Source of the DNA: Bacillus coahuilensis m4-4
GTDB lineage: Bacteria > Bacillota > Bacilli > Bacillales > Bacillaceae_K
Assembly: GCF_000171615.1 (NCBI RefSeq)
Contig: NZ_ABFU01000058.1
Coordinates: 1 to 64,000 of the forward strand
Direction: 5' to 3'
Length of the DNA: 64,000 nt
The position numbers and the translations under genes were made by a program. The notes under the pieces are model-generated. The model was not told the DNA's origin. It made no database searches and worked only from the letters and a program-made list of their open reading frames with translations. Position 1 is the stretch's first letter. Each line of letters starts with the position of its first letter. Positions 46,067 through 54,715 of this stretch are shown here, one piece after another.

Positions 46067-46969
46067 ATGTACAACACGGCAGGGAACGGCTCATATCCTT
46101 ATCATTCAGTGGGATACCAAGTAAATGAAGCCTATTCGTGGGAGCAAGTCGAACAGCCTTTAGAAGCACTGCAGCATGCTATCCATCACGAAATGACTTG
46201 TGTTGATCGCTATTATCGACTATCGACCGTTGCACCGAATACACAACATCAGCAGCAGCTAGTCTATTTAGTAGAAACCAAAAAGGCACAATTGAAACAG
46301 TTTACTGATTTATATATCGCTTTAACTGGAACGGAGCCTCAGTATTATCGATATCAAACACCTTTTACAAGCTACGGGGAAGGGTTAGAGCAAGCGTATC
46401 AATCAGAGGTGTATGGCTATCACTATTATAATAGGAGCAGTACGACGTCTACTCACCCTACTGTTCAGTATATATTTCAGGCTGCTGCTAGTGGAGAAAT
46501 GGAGCATATCGCACGTGTGGATTGGTTACGGGCTGAAGTATCCAATGGCTCCTCAGATTTCGGAGGAAAGCCTTTTGTTTTTAATATTGATGAAGCCACT
46601 ACCTCTAACGATACATACCGAACAGCGGTATGGACAGGAGAGCACCTCCAAGTTACATTAATGAGTATAGACGTTGGAGATGATATTGGACTTGAAGTTC
46701 ATCCAACTACAGATCAGTTCTTAAGAATAGAAGAAGGTCAAGGTCTTGTTCAAATGGGACCAACTCAAGATAATTTGAATTTTGAAGAAATGGCGTTTGA
46801 TGATTATGCTATACTCATTCCAGCTGGCACGTGGCATAATGTGACAAATACAGGGGATATCCCGATGAAATTGTATGCTATCTATGCCCCACCTGAGCAT
46901 CCTTTCGGGACTGTTCATAAGACGAAGGCTGAAGCGATGGAAGCGGAAAGAAACCCTTATTATGGCTAG
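46067..46969 (+). CDS. Ferritin-like helical domain fused to a cupin domain
   Basis: Residues about 20-165 are helical and rich in His, Tyr and Glu (ALQHAIHHEMTCVDRYYRLS, then YQSEVYGYHYYNRS and AASGEMEHIARVDWL), like a ferritin-like or coat-type four-helix domain with potential metal ligands. Residues about 185-285 are a cupin: VTLMSIDVGDDIGLEVHPTT, then RIEEGQGLVQMG and ILIPAGTWHNVTNTG, giving the usual His/Glu metal set. The enzyme activity is unknown. A spore or oxidative-stress role is possible but only inferred. It has its own terminator. Confidence 0.75.
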   Translation: MYNTAGNGSYPYHSVGYQVNEAYSWEQVEQPLEALQHAIHHEMTCVDRYYRLSTVAPNTQHQQQLVYLVETKKAQLKQFTDLYIALTGTEPQYYRYQTPFTSYGEGLEQAYQSEVYGYHYYNRSSTTSTHPTVQYIFQAAASGEMEHIARVDWLRAEVSNGSSDFGGKPFVFNIDEATTSNDTYRTAVWTGEHLQVTLMSIDVGDDIGLEVHPTTDQFLRIEEGQGLVQMGPTQDNLNFEEMAFDDYAILIPAGTWHNVTNTGDIPMKLYAIYAPPEHPFGTVHKTKAEAMEAERNPYYG

Positions 46970-46979
46970 GTAGTAGAAG

Positions 46980-47003
46980 AGGTCGCGAGGGCGGCCTTTT
47001 TTT
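46980..47003 (+). terminator. Rho-independent terminator of the cupin fusion gene
   Basis: AGGTCGC-GAGG-GCGGCCT with one G-U pair and seven T. Confidence 0.75.
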
Positions 47004-47032
47004 ATTGGATTGCTTTTTATACGCGTGGGGGG

Positions 47033-47095
47033 ATTTGCCCATAAATGACGATCATTTGCCCGTAAGCCGTTCAAAATTGCCCGTTATAGATGGAA
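47033..47095. repeat. Three 21-bp direct repeats with core ATTTGCCCGTAA
   Basis: The core (A)TTGCCC(A/G)T(A/T)A begins at 47033, 47054 and 47075, exactly 21 bases apart. The rest of each unit is poorly conserved. The array abuts the 3' end of a truncated gene. Confidence 0.65.
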
Positions 47096-47383
47096 TCTCT
47101 GTCGATGTACGCTTCATATTTATTGTTATTCTTTTTAGGATAGGCAAAATACACGTAGCCATTGTCCTTTACAAGCTTCTGTTCTATGATCTTTTGTAAG
47201 TGATCTCGAAATTCTTCAAGAGAGAATATAAAAAATAAAAAGCAAGTCGTACTCTTTCTCTTGAATAGAGGAATCATAGGTTACCTCTGAAAATCCCTCT
47301 ACTCCTTCTGGAAGGTTTATGACTAGTTTGTTCGGATACTTCGCAAAGTTGAGCTTATCGCTAACACTTTTTGTTGAGTTCAT
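47071..47383 (-). pseudogene. Small YdeI-type conserved protein, frameshifted and probably 3'-truncated
   Basis: ATG 47383 follows AAGGTG and encodes VSDKLNFAKYPNKLVINLPE and EVTYDSSIQEKEYDLLF, then shifts. The second frame gives IFSLEEFRDHLQKIIEQKLV and KDNGYVYFAYPKKNNNKYEA. The lesion lies at 47229-47241, where two tandem AT-AAAAA units stand side by side; either one extra T in the six-T run (coding strand) or a 7-bp duplication explains it. Relatives, as I recall them, continue well beyond this point, so the gene also seems cut off where the 21-bp repeats start. The family name is tentative. Confidence 0.5.
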
Positions 47384-47409
47384 CCACTCTCACCTTTCCT
47401 AATTACCTA

Positions 47410-48349
47410 TTAAAGTCCTTCTACAATGCGTTGTTTCTTTTGTTGAACGGTTTGAAGCTCTTCCGAATTGGTGCGGTATTCTACATCAAGCTGATTTATG
47501 ATTTGAGCTACATTTCGATACTGATCCTTTGTTTGCTTTAAGGATTCTGTGATTTTTCCTTGAACGATAAAGTCCATAAAAAATCCATCAAAGAAAAAGT
47601 CCGCAAACACTAGCAGACCAGATATGTCCATCGTAAGGTCCGTTCGCTCATTCACATCCACTAATTCTTTTTGAAATTCTCTCATTCGCTTCTGCGCTTG
47701 ATGAAGATGGTGCTCAGCCTGGTCCATATGCTGATGCTTGACTAAACCAGAAACCGTTCCACCCCCGAACATATCAAGTGTTCCCCAGGATTCGGCCTTC
47801 TCTAAATCGCTAATGGCGTTTGAGAGCGCCACTTGTACTTGCTCCCCTACCTTGATCGCCTCTTCTACCTCTTTGACATAAGCCTTTAATAGTCCTTCTT
47901 TCTCACTTAAAGCAAATACTTCTTCAGTATAGACCGTATCAGTAGATTTAATCAGACTCTCTTTTTCTAGTAAAATGTCTTGATACGCTTGTTCTGCAAA
48001 TTTGACGCTATCTAGTTTTTTAATAAGCTCGGTAATCTCTTCATCTATCTCTTTTTTTGTACGCTCCACTTTTTCAAGTTGATGACGTGCAACGACTGCT
48101 TCTTCTTTTTCTTTTGAAAGCTTCTCATCCTTTTTCCCCGTGACTGTCGCGAAGAAATTGGTTAGCGATAAGCGCTCAAGCTTTTCTACATCTCTTTCTT
48201 CCGTCTCAACACGCTTTCGTAAGTCCAATAATCTTTGTTCGATGCTTTCTCGTTCACTATCATAATCCTTTAATTGTCTCTCATATTTTTCTTTTTTTCG
48301 GTATTTTATCTTTTAAATTGATAATCTGTTCATTGATATCGGTAAACAT
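47410..48349 (-). pseudogene. Long coiled-coil protein of unknown function, 5' frameshift
   Basis: The main frame (272 residues from 48228) is mostly coiled coil (EKVERTKKEIDEEITELIKK) with a DMFGGGTVSGLVKHQHMDQA break near 170 and a hydrophobic segment FADFFFDGFFMDFIVQ near 205. The true start is probably ATG 48349, 7 bases after GGGAGG, giving MFTDINEQIINLKDKI. At the seven-T run 48292-48298 (A on the coding strand) one base fewer joins it to KKEKYERQLKDYDSERESIE. Repaired length is about 312 residues. No family recognised. Confidence 0.65.
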
Positions 48350-48528
48350 CTCCATGCCTCCCAGAAGTTCTTATATCCTCATTTACGAAATAGGTAGTGG
48401 AAAGTTTCAGATTATTTTTACAGAAGCACCTTCTCCTGACTACTCATTCATCTGATTCCCAACAAACTAGCAGAATATGTGGTATGATAATCTAATTGTA
48501 TTTGAAGAATAGGAGAGTAAAAGACATC

Positions 48529-49728
48529 ATGAATCATACGTTATCAACGCGCCACTGGCTTCTTATCTTTACGTTAAGCTTATTAACTTTTGTACTTGGC
48601 ACGAGCGAGTTTGTAATTGTTGGGATTTTAACAGAAATCTCTTCTAGTCTAGGGGTGACCAATGCGAAGGCCGGGACGCTTGTTTCTGCTTTTGCGATAA
48701 CATTCGCGATTACGACGCCACTTGTCATGTCTGTAACGAGTGGGTTTCCTAAGCGTAAGTGGATGTTATCACTCATTGGCGGATTTATTTTATTGAATGC
48801 CCTTTGCGTCGTTACGTCAAATTTCTCCGTGCTTATGGTGCTACGGATGCTATCAGCCACTGTAACCGGCGTTTTGATTTCCCTTGCTATGATTGTTTCA
48901 AGCGAAACGATGCCAGCACCGAAAAGGGGGATAGCCATTTCCTTTGTGTTTGGTGGTTTTACCTTAGCCAATGTGGTAGGAGTTCCAGTTGGGACTGTCA
49001 TTGCTCAAAGCTTTAGCTGGAACGGGACCTTCGTTCTTACCACCCTGCTAGGCGCTTTAGCATTTAGCTTCTGCTATTTTGTGTTACCTAGTAAGCTGAG
49101 TCAGGCAAAAAGCTCGATGAAAGACCAGCTTCCTTTGCTTGCTCAACCGAGAATATTGCTTGCCTTCTTTATTCCAGCATTAGGTTTTAGCGCAACATAC
49201 GCCGTCTTTACGTATTTAGTGCCTATTCTAAAAGAGATGGGGATACCCGGTGGTTCCATTAGTCTCGTTTTGTTAATTTATGGATTTATCTCGATTTTCA
49301 GCAATATTTTAGCAGGGAAAATTGCGAGTCACAATCCTATTGGAAGGCTGCGCTGGGTCTTTCTTTTACAAGCTGTCGTCCTTATGAGTCTATTCTTTAC
49401 AACAGAGCATCTCATTCTTGGACTTGTAAATATTGGAATCATGTCCTTGATGGCGATTCTCTTGACTACGTCCACTCAGCTGTATTTAATTGACTTAGCT
49501 AACATGTATCAACCGAAAGCAACGGGGCTTGCTGCCTCCCTTATGCCGGTCGCAAGCAATGTTGGAATTGCCTTAGGCTCTGCACTAGGAGGCCTTGTGT
49601 ACCATGCCGGAAACTTATCATTCGTACCGTGGGTTGGTGGAGTTCTTGCTATAGTAGCCAGCGCGTTAACCTTCATCAGCTTTTACTTTGATCAAAAACA
49701 TACGAGAACAGAAAACGTCGCCATGTAA
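48529..49728 (+). CDS. MFS transporter (DHA1-type efflux protein)
   Basis: The 399-residue protein has twelve membrane helices and the family features LGTSEFVIVGILTEISSSLG in the first helices and AIVLSS-like conserved stretches LGSALGGLVYHAGN at the end. It belongs to the AraJ/NepI/YdhP-like group of drug, sugar or nucleoside exporters; the substrate is unknown. The ATG at 48529 is preferred over the upstream frame start because AGGAGAG lies 12 bases before it and the preceding residues are charged and unlike the family. Confidence 0.85.
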   Translation: MNHTLSTRHWLLIFTLSLLTFVLGTSEFVIVGILTEISSSLGVTNAKAGTLVSAFAITFAITTPLVMSVTSGFPKRKWMLSLIGGFILLNALCVVTSNFSVLMVLRMLSATVTGVLISLAMIVSSETMPAPKRGIAISFVFGGFTLANVVGVPVGTVIAQSFSWNGTFVLTTLLGALAFSFCYFVLPSKLSQAKSSMKDQLPLLAQPRILLAFFIPALGFSATYAVFTYLVPILKEMGIPGGSISLVLLIYGFISIFSNILAGKIASHNPIGRLRWVFLLQAVVLMSLFFTTEHLILGLVNIGIMSLMAILLTTSTQLYLIDLANMYQPKATGLAASLMPVASNVGIALGSALGGLVYHAGNLSFVPWVGGVLAIVASALTFISFYFDQKHTRTENVAM

Positions 49729-49766
49729 GCGAGGTGGTGACGGTCTGATGCTCTTTATTGCTAAAG

Positions 49767-49811
49767 GTCCTAGCTCCCCTTGAAAACGTACATCTCAAAA
49801 TGAGCTAGGAC
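49767..49811. terminator. Inverted repeat after the MFS gene, possible weak terminator
   Basis: GTCCTAGCTC (49767-49776) and GAGCTAGGAC (49802-49811) form a perfect 10-bp stem with a 25-base loop and a short T-rich tail. It may be a weak terminator or a processing site. Confidence 0.45.
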
Positions 49812-49886
49812 ATTTGCGATCGATAAAAACATGCTCTTTAGACGCCTATACGGCTGGTAAAATCGTGAGGTTTCTACAGAATCCTA

Positions 49887-50078
49887 TTACCTTTTCATCA
49901 TATCAAAGAAGCTTGGAAGGTCCTCTACATTCTCCTCTTTCACCTTTTTAAGCATCTTCAAATATAACTCCTGCTCTAAGTCCTTCCGATGCTCAGGAGG
50001 AGTTTGTTGTAGCGCTTTTCTAATAGAGGGTCTCAATTCTACCATTAACTCCTCCAATAGGATTTGTTTGTCTACCAT
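49887..50078 (-). CDS. rsoA: Small sigma region 2-like protein (RsoA-like)
   Basis: The 63-residue protein reads LRPSIRKALQQTPPEHRKDL and then EQELYLKMLKK, which looks like sigma-70 region 2 start (binding core RNA polymerase), with no region 4. In B. subtilis RsoA supplies region 2 while SigO supplies region 4. ATG 50078 follows GGGGTG inside the end of the yvrJ-like gene. It is the third gene of the sigO-yvrJ-rsoA-like cluster. The assignment rests on context as much as on sequence. Confidence 0.6.
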   Translation of the reverse strand: MVDKQILLEELMVELRPSIRKALQQTPPEHRKDLEQELYLKMLKKVKEENVEDLPSFFDMMKR

Positions 50079-50082
50079 ACCT

Positions 50083-50232
50083 TCACCCCTCATTTCGAAC
50101 GACTGAAGTTAATTCATGAATCTCATCTTCAAGTCTTTCTAAACGTTTTTCAAATCGATGCAGCAAATACACCGTCATGACTATTGGAAACCCAACATTG
50201 CCAATCATCTCAATAATGGTTAGCTCATCCAA
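50083..50232 (-). CDS. yvrJ: YvrJ-family small membrane protein
   Basis: This 49-residue ORF starts with TTG at 50232, overlaps the end of the sigma gene and follows AAGGAGG (inside that gene) by 11 bases. The product contains EMIGNVGFPIVMTVYLLHRF and a charged helix EKRLERLEDEIHELTSVV, the typical YvrJ layout of one membrane helix and a coiled coil. YvrJ is linked to SigO in B. subtilis. It ends 4 bases before the rsoA-like start. Confidence 0.75.
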   Translation of the reverse strand: MDELTIIEMIGNVGFPIVMTVYLLHRFEKRLERLEDEIHELTSVVRNEG

Positions 50233-50749
50233 CTTTTAATCGCCTCCTTAATTTTTTTAGCGCTGATTGCCTTGTTTTCGATACTGCTTGCTGAGAGATT
50301 CCAAATTCTGATGCAATCTCCGTGTCCTTCATGTCCTTTATATAGGCGTATTCAAGCGTTCGCTTTTGATTTTTCGTTAGTAGCTTCATCGCTTCCCAAA
50401 CATCCTGACGATCTAGTACATCCTCTAAATGTAAGGAATGCTCATAATAGGAGGGCGTTTCTCCTACAATCCACTCCTTATACGTTTCCATGTTCTCATC
50501 CTTAATTGGCGCATCTAACAGTAAGCTATATCGATTTTCATGCTGTCTTCTTCGTTTATCATAATCCATAGCCTCAAAAGACAGGCTTTTTGCAAAGTAT
50601 GCAATCATTTTTACTTTCACATAATACAACTGAAAATAGCGGTTCAAGATTTCTTCATTGGATTTTGTTGGACATTTTCTATACAGTGCGTAGGCAGCAC
50701 GTCCTTTTTCACTTTCAAGAAAATGCACCATGATAGGATTAGTTGTCAT
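50225..50749 (-). CDS. sigO: Sigma-70 family factor of the SigO (YvrI) type
   Basis: The 174-residue protein has a C-terminal region 4 with the helix-turn-helix DTEIASEFGISQQAVSKTRQ, an upstream LTKNQKRTLEYAYIKDMKD, and a divergent N-terminal half with no clear region 2. ATG 50749 follows AGAGGTGAG. With the YvrJ and RsoA-like genes it forms a tight three-gene operon, which matches the split sigma factor SigO-RsoA of B. subtilis, known there to respond to acid or envelope stress. The regulon of this version is unknown; oxdC is not in the window. Confidence 0.75.
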   Translation of the reverse strand: MTTNPIMVHFLESEKGRAAYALYRKCPTKSNEEILNRYFQLYYVKVKMIAYFAKSLSFEAMDYDKRRRQHENRYSLLLDAPIKDENMETYKEWIVGETPSYYEHSLHLEDVLDRQDVWEAMKLLTKNQKRTLEYAYIKDMKDTEIASEFGISQQAVSKTRQSALKKLRRRLKVG

Positions 50750-50940
50750 GATACTCACCTCTCAGACGGAATGAAGTAGAAAATATACGAATATATGTTC
50801 GGTTTTTAGGTAAAAAAAGAGATTGTTTGTTGGGCTTACTATATAAAGGGGATTCCTTGGACAAAATTACAACCTATTTTTTACATTGATACGTTCAGTA
50901 TAACAGGTTTCGACTAGGAGGATGGACGGATTTTTCAGGG

Positions 50941-50976
50941 AAAAAGGAAAGGTCGTCCCGTTCTATTTGGACGACC
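50941..50976 (-). terminator. Rho-independent terminator of the phosphatase gene
   Basis: GGTCGTCC (50951-50958) and GGACGACC (50969-50976) with A-rich sequence on the left, which is T-rich on the minus strand. Confidence 0.8.
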
Positions 50977-51005
50977 ACGACCTTCCCGAATTGTATAGGT
51001 TACAC

Positions 51006-51422
51006 CTATTTATATAGTCTTTCCAAAACTTCTTTCATTTCAGGCTTCACGTTAATTTTAGGTCGCGCTGCCTTCGCTAATTCTTCAGCTTCTTCTATTG
51101 AATGAGCTTTGTCTAGTGCTAGTAATGTACCAATGGCAACTGTTCCTGTTCGGTTACTTCCACCTTGACAATGAAAGTAGACATTCTGCCCTTTGTTGTA
51201 AGCGTCCACCACTTGATCAATCGCCGCTTTCACTGTTTCATCTTGTCGTTCTTCGTCATCGACAATTGGACTATGAACTCGGTTGTACAGTGAATCTGTC
51301 ACATCGGATTCTGCTCGTAAATCAAAGGACACATCGATCTTCTCTTCTTTTATAACATCTTCAAAATCATCGGCACCACCGATAAATATTCTACCTTCAA
51401 TAAGTTCCTGATACTTTTTCAT
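51006..51422 (-). CDS. Dual-specificity-type protein phosphatase
   Basis: The 138-residue protein has the Cys-based phosphatase loop HCQGGSNRTG near residue 90, an upstream general-acid region (HSPIVDDEERQDE) and a FIGGADDFEDVI start. It would remove phosphate from tyrosine, serine or another phosphoester. Small members like this are common in Bacillus and are poorly studied. The ATG follows AGGAGGAAAA. It is a single gene. Confidence 0.85.
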   Translation of the reverse strand: MKKYQELIEGRIFIGGADDFEDVIKEEKIDVSFDLRAESDVTDSLYNRVHSPIVDDEERQDETVKAAIDQVVDAYNKGQNVYFHCQGGSNRTGTVAIGTLLALDKAHSIEEAEELAKAARPKINVKPEMKEVLERLYK

Positions 51423-51605
51423 CTGACGATTTTCCTCCTATGTGTACCCGTGTAGGTTCATGTGAATCCACTTTATTTTGACTTAATCGTACGAGAGATA
51501 CAACTTTCTTGTTTAGGATTTTTGTAAAGAAAGCATAAAGAAATAGGAGTTAGAAACACTAAGAAAAAGAAACGTCTATGGGGACATGACGATTGAGGTG
51601 AAGGC

Positions 51606-52622
51606 ATGAATCATATGAATCAGCAACTAGAAACGAATGGGTCCCACATTAATTTAACCGCAACAGAATTATCCAATGTGTGGGCTTCCTATTTGAAAAA
51701 TAGTATGGAACGTAGATTCTTTGAATACTTTTTAGCCAAAGTGGAGGACGTACGGATCAAACAAGTGATAGAGAAAATGTTAGCCAAGAATATAAGCAAT
51801 ATGGAAGAGTTGACGGTGTTTTTTCAAGAGGAAAATATTCATATTCCACGAGGGTTTACGGAAGAAGATGTCGCGGTAGGGGCAAGTAAGGTTTTTTCTG
51901 ACACCTTTATGCTGTACTTTTGCTATGACATCACAATGCTATCGATGAGTACATATCCTAGCGCGTTAAGTGATAGTTCAAGGAATGACATACGGGCACA
52001 TTTTCAAGGGTGCTTAGAATATTCCACCCATATTCAGAATGAACTAACCGACCTCATGCTGTCACTCGGCGTGTATTTAAAATCACCACAAGTGACAGTT
52101 GATAGTCAGCTGGATTTTGTTGGACATTATGTGTATTTAAACGGGTCGATAGGCGAGCCTCGTCCGTTAAATACAGCTGAAATTGCCAATCTCACAAGAA
52201 TTCTACATCGAGCTAACTTTTCCAAGATGATATACGTGTCGTTTAGTCAGCTGGCGAAAACGAAGAAACTAAAAAAGCATTTTAGCAGAGGGCGTGATGC
52301 TCTTCAAAACGTCATCGACATGCTCGACCCTATTTTAAAGGAAGAGGATATTCCACTATCAGCATCAGGTGATTATAAAATGTATGATGTGGAGATGCCA
52401 CCTTTTAGCGAAAAGTTGATGCTCTTTTTCGTCAACACCTGTTTAGGAATGTTTTGCTTCACGATGATTAGTCAAGCGATGGCATCGAGCTTGCGTTCGG
52501 ATATTTTGTTAGCACTGAACCAAATCACTAAGGATATGAAAAAATTTTATGGCTCAAGCTTACTCCTTACGATTCAAGAGCAATGGTTGGAGCGTCCACC
52601 GCAGAGTGTAAATAAGAAATAA
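51606..52622 (+). CDS. DUF3231 family protein
   Basis: The 338-residue protein has two similar helical halves (LTATELSNVWASYLKNSMER near 17-36 and LNTAEIANLTRILHRANFSK near 188-207), each with a later hydrophobic MLYFCYDITMLSM or LMLFFVNTCLGMF segment. This duplicated layout is the DUF3231 hallmark, found in spore-forming Bacillaceae. The fold is related to ferritin-like helical bundles; function unknown. A TTGAGGTGAAGG site precedes the ATG. Confidence 0.85.
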   Translation: MNHMNQQLETNGSHINLTATELSNVWASYLKNSMERRFFEYFLAKVEDVRIKQVIEKMLAKNISNMEELTVFFQEENIHIPRGFTEEDVAVGASKVFSDTFMLYFCYDITMLSMSTYPSALSDSSRNDIRAHFQGCLEYSTHIQNELTDLMLSLGVYLKSPQVTVDSQLDFVGHYVYLNGSIGEPRPLNTAEIANLTRILHRANFSKMIYVSFSQLAKTKKLKKHFSRGRDALQNVIDMLDPILKEEDIPLSASGDYKMYDVEMPPFSEKLMLFFVNTCLGMFCFTMISQAMASSLRSDILLALNQITKDMKKFYGSSLLLTIQEQWLERPPQSVNKK

Positions 52623-52632
52623 AAACATTTCA

Positions 52633-52668
52633 GGAGGCAAGAGTAAAGGTGTACCCACTCTTGCCCCC
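52633..52668. terminator. Bidirectional terminator between the DUF3231 and M20 genes
   Basis: GGAGGCAAGAGT and ACTCTTGCCCCC arms (one mismatch) with a 12-base loop, T-rich on both strands. Confidence 0.7.
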
Positions 52669-52672
52669 TGGT

Positions 52673-53866
52673 TTATTCGAGATATGTTTGATGTTCTTTT
52701 TTTATGTCTTCTAACAGCTCTTGGTTTGTAAACAAATCTAGTGCCGTTAAAGCAAGTGCTTTAGCTCCTTTTAATAGAGCTGCATCCCCTTTGGGCGAGG
52801 CTGCTGCTTCTCTAAATTCTACAGTATGGGCAACTAAGGAACTCGGCCCAATTTTAATATAGGGATGGATAGTTGGGATCACTTGACTGACATTCCCCGC
52901 ATCCGTTGACCCTATCCCTTGCTCACGATCTTGGTATTCTTCCCCCAACTGTTCAATTCTTTTCCGAAACACTCCGTCAAACTTTGGTGTTCGGTGAAAG
53001 TGATCGACTCCGTTTTGGATGCGTGTCATCTTCATGGTCGCTCCGCAGGATAAAGCAGCGCCTTCTGCTATTTGAAAGACGCGCTTTGTTATTTGATCAC
53101 AGGTTGAACGATGGGCAGCTCGAATAAAAAATCTGGCTCTTGCATAATCAGGAACAATATTGGGTGCTTGCCCCCCGTCTAAGATGATGCCGTGAATTTT
53201 CACATCAGATGTGACATGTTGACGCAGTGCATTAATTCCGTTATACAACTGAATAACCCCGTCTAATGCATTTATACCGGCTTCTGGATTGGCTGCCGCA
53301 TGAGCAGGCTTACCAAAGAACTCAAAGTCAACTGGATCTACCGCAAGTGAGGGCGCCGTTCCACTGGTGATTCCTAAAGGATGCACCATCATACAAGCAT
53401 CTAAATCTTGAACGAGTCCGTGCTGAACAAACGTTGCCTTAGCACTTCCATTCGGCCCTCCTTCCTCAGCAGGTGTTCCAAGGACGACCACTTCCCCTCC
53501 TATTTGATTAATCACTTCACCAATCGCAATGGCAGCAGCCACACTCGTTGTGCCAATGATATTATGTCCACAAGCATGACCTAACCCAGGTAGCGCATCA
53601 TATTCTGCTAGAAATCCTATACTTGCTCCAGGTTTAGTAGACTTCTTCCTAGCGATAAATCCAGTCGGGTGTTTTAGAATATCACGTTGGATACCAAATC
53701 CTGCTTCTTCTAAAATAGATGTCAATAATTCAGAAGCAAATACCTCCTCATTTCCTATCTCAGGATGCTGATGAATTTTGTGACTAGTCTCAATATACAA
53801 TGCTTGATTATTATCAATCGATGTAAAGATAGCTGATTCTAATTGGATGATGGTACTAGCTAGCAT
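52673..53866 (-). CDS. M20-family metallopeptidase/amidohydrolase
   Basis: About 397 residues with the M20D pattern: GFLAEYDALPGLGHACGHNI (metal ligands), LGTPAEEGGPNGSAK (catalytic Glu and ligand), MMVHPLG, and a dimerisation domain in the middle (GKPAHAAANPEAGINALDGV). Such enzymes hydrolyse N-acyl amino acids or small peptides. It follows metQ by 15 bases in the riboswitch-controlled operon, so the substrate is probably an N-acyl or peptide form of methionine or cysteine taken up by MetNIQ. ATG 53866 is chosen for its spacing from AAGGAG. Confidence 0.85.
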   Translation of the reverse strand: MLASTIIQLESAIFTSIDNNQALYIETSHKIHQHPEIGNEEVFASELLTSILEEAGFGIQRDILKHPTGFIARKKSTKPGASIGFLAEYDALPGLGHACGHNIIGTTSVAAAIAIGEVINQIGGEVVVLGTPAEEGGPNGSAKATFVQHGLVQDLDACMMVHPLGITSGTAPSLAVDPVDFEFFGKPAHAAANPEAGINALDGVIQLYNGINALRQHVTSDVKIHGIILDGGQAPNIVPDYARARFFIRAAHRSTCDQITKRVFQIAEGAALSCGATMKMTRIQNGVDHFHRTPKFDGVFRKRIEQLGEEYQDREQGIGSTDAGNVSQVIPTIHPYIKIGPSSLVAHTVEFREAAASPKGDAALLKGAKALALTALDLFTNQELLEDIKKEHQTYLE

Positions 53867-53881
53867 GGTCGTCTTCACTCC

Positions 53882-54703
53882 TTACCATCCGATTTGCTCT
53901 AGAGGTACAAACGTTGGAATAAGAGAATTGTTGTATACTTCGTTTATATGATTCGCTACATCTTGTTGCTGATAGATTTCTACAATTCTTTGGAACACTT
54001 TATTATCCACTTCGTCAGATCTTGCTGCAATGATGTTGATATAGGGTTCCGCTGTGTCATCTTCAATAAAGATGGCATCTTGAACAGGGATGAATCCTGC
54101 CTCAACCGCAACTCCATTATTTATGACTGAGGCTGCTACATCTGGAAGCACCCTTGGCGTTTGAGCCGCCACAACGGTTTCAAATGTTAGATTTTTAGGG
54201 TTTTCTTCTATAGCACTAATATCTCCATTGCCATCAAAGTCCTTTGGAAGGGTAATTAATCCAGCTGATTGGAGGAGTAAAAGAGCACGACCTAAATTGG
54301 TCTCTTCTGAAGGTAGAGCAATCGTGCTGCCATCTGGTATATCTGCTACATTGGAATACTCCTCAGAATACACACCCATTGGGGCTATAATAGTTGTTCC
54401 AATTGGTGCTAAATCTAAACTATGCTCCTTAATAAATGCATCAAAATACGAAACGGTTTGGAACGCATTTAAATCTACATCCCCATCAGCTAAAGCCATA
54501 TTAGGACGAACATAATCCGCAAACTCCACTAACTCTATCTCAATCCCTTCCTCCGCTGCCTTCTCTTGAATCTTCTCCCAGATCGGAACGCCCGATCCAT
54601 TCAGTCCGACCTTAATCACCTTAGATTCAGAGGTCGCTCCCTCACTGCACCCTGATACAAGTAAACTTATTAGGGCAAGTAGCCAAATCCATTTCTTTTT
54701 CAT
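53882..54703 (-). CDS. metQ: Methionine-binding lipoprotein MetQ (NlpA family)
   Basis: The 273-residue protein has a lipoprotein signal (ALISLLVSGC, Cys19) and the NlpA fold: IKVGLNGSGVPIWEKIQEKA, VELVEF-like IELVEFADYVRPNMALADGD, DLNAFQTVSYFDAFIKEH and a C-terminal IIAARSDEVDN. It delivers methionine (or its sulfoxides or derivatives) to MetNI. It is the third gene after the SAM riboswitch. Confidence 0.9.
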   Translation of the reverse strand: MKKKWIWLLALISLLVSGCSEGATSESKVIKVGLNGSGVPIWEKIQEKAAEEGIEIELVEFADYVRPNMALADGDVDLNAFQTVSYFDAFIKEHSLDLAPIGTTIIAPMGVYSEEYSNVADIPDGSTIALPSEETNLGRALLLLQSAGLITLPKDFDGNGDISAIEENPKNLTFETVVAAQTPRVLPDVAASVINNGVAVEAGFIPVQDAIFIEDDTAEPYINIIAARSDEVDNKVFQRIVEIYQQQDVANHINEVYNNSLIPTFVPLEQIGW

Positions 54704-54715
54704 CCTTCTTCCTCC

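Noticed and set aside
47033-47095. CRISPR-like array
   Set aside because: The units are 21 bp with only a 10-12 bp core and no separate spacers; there are no cas genes nearby.
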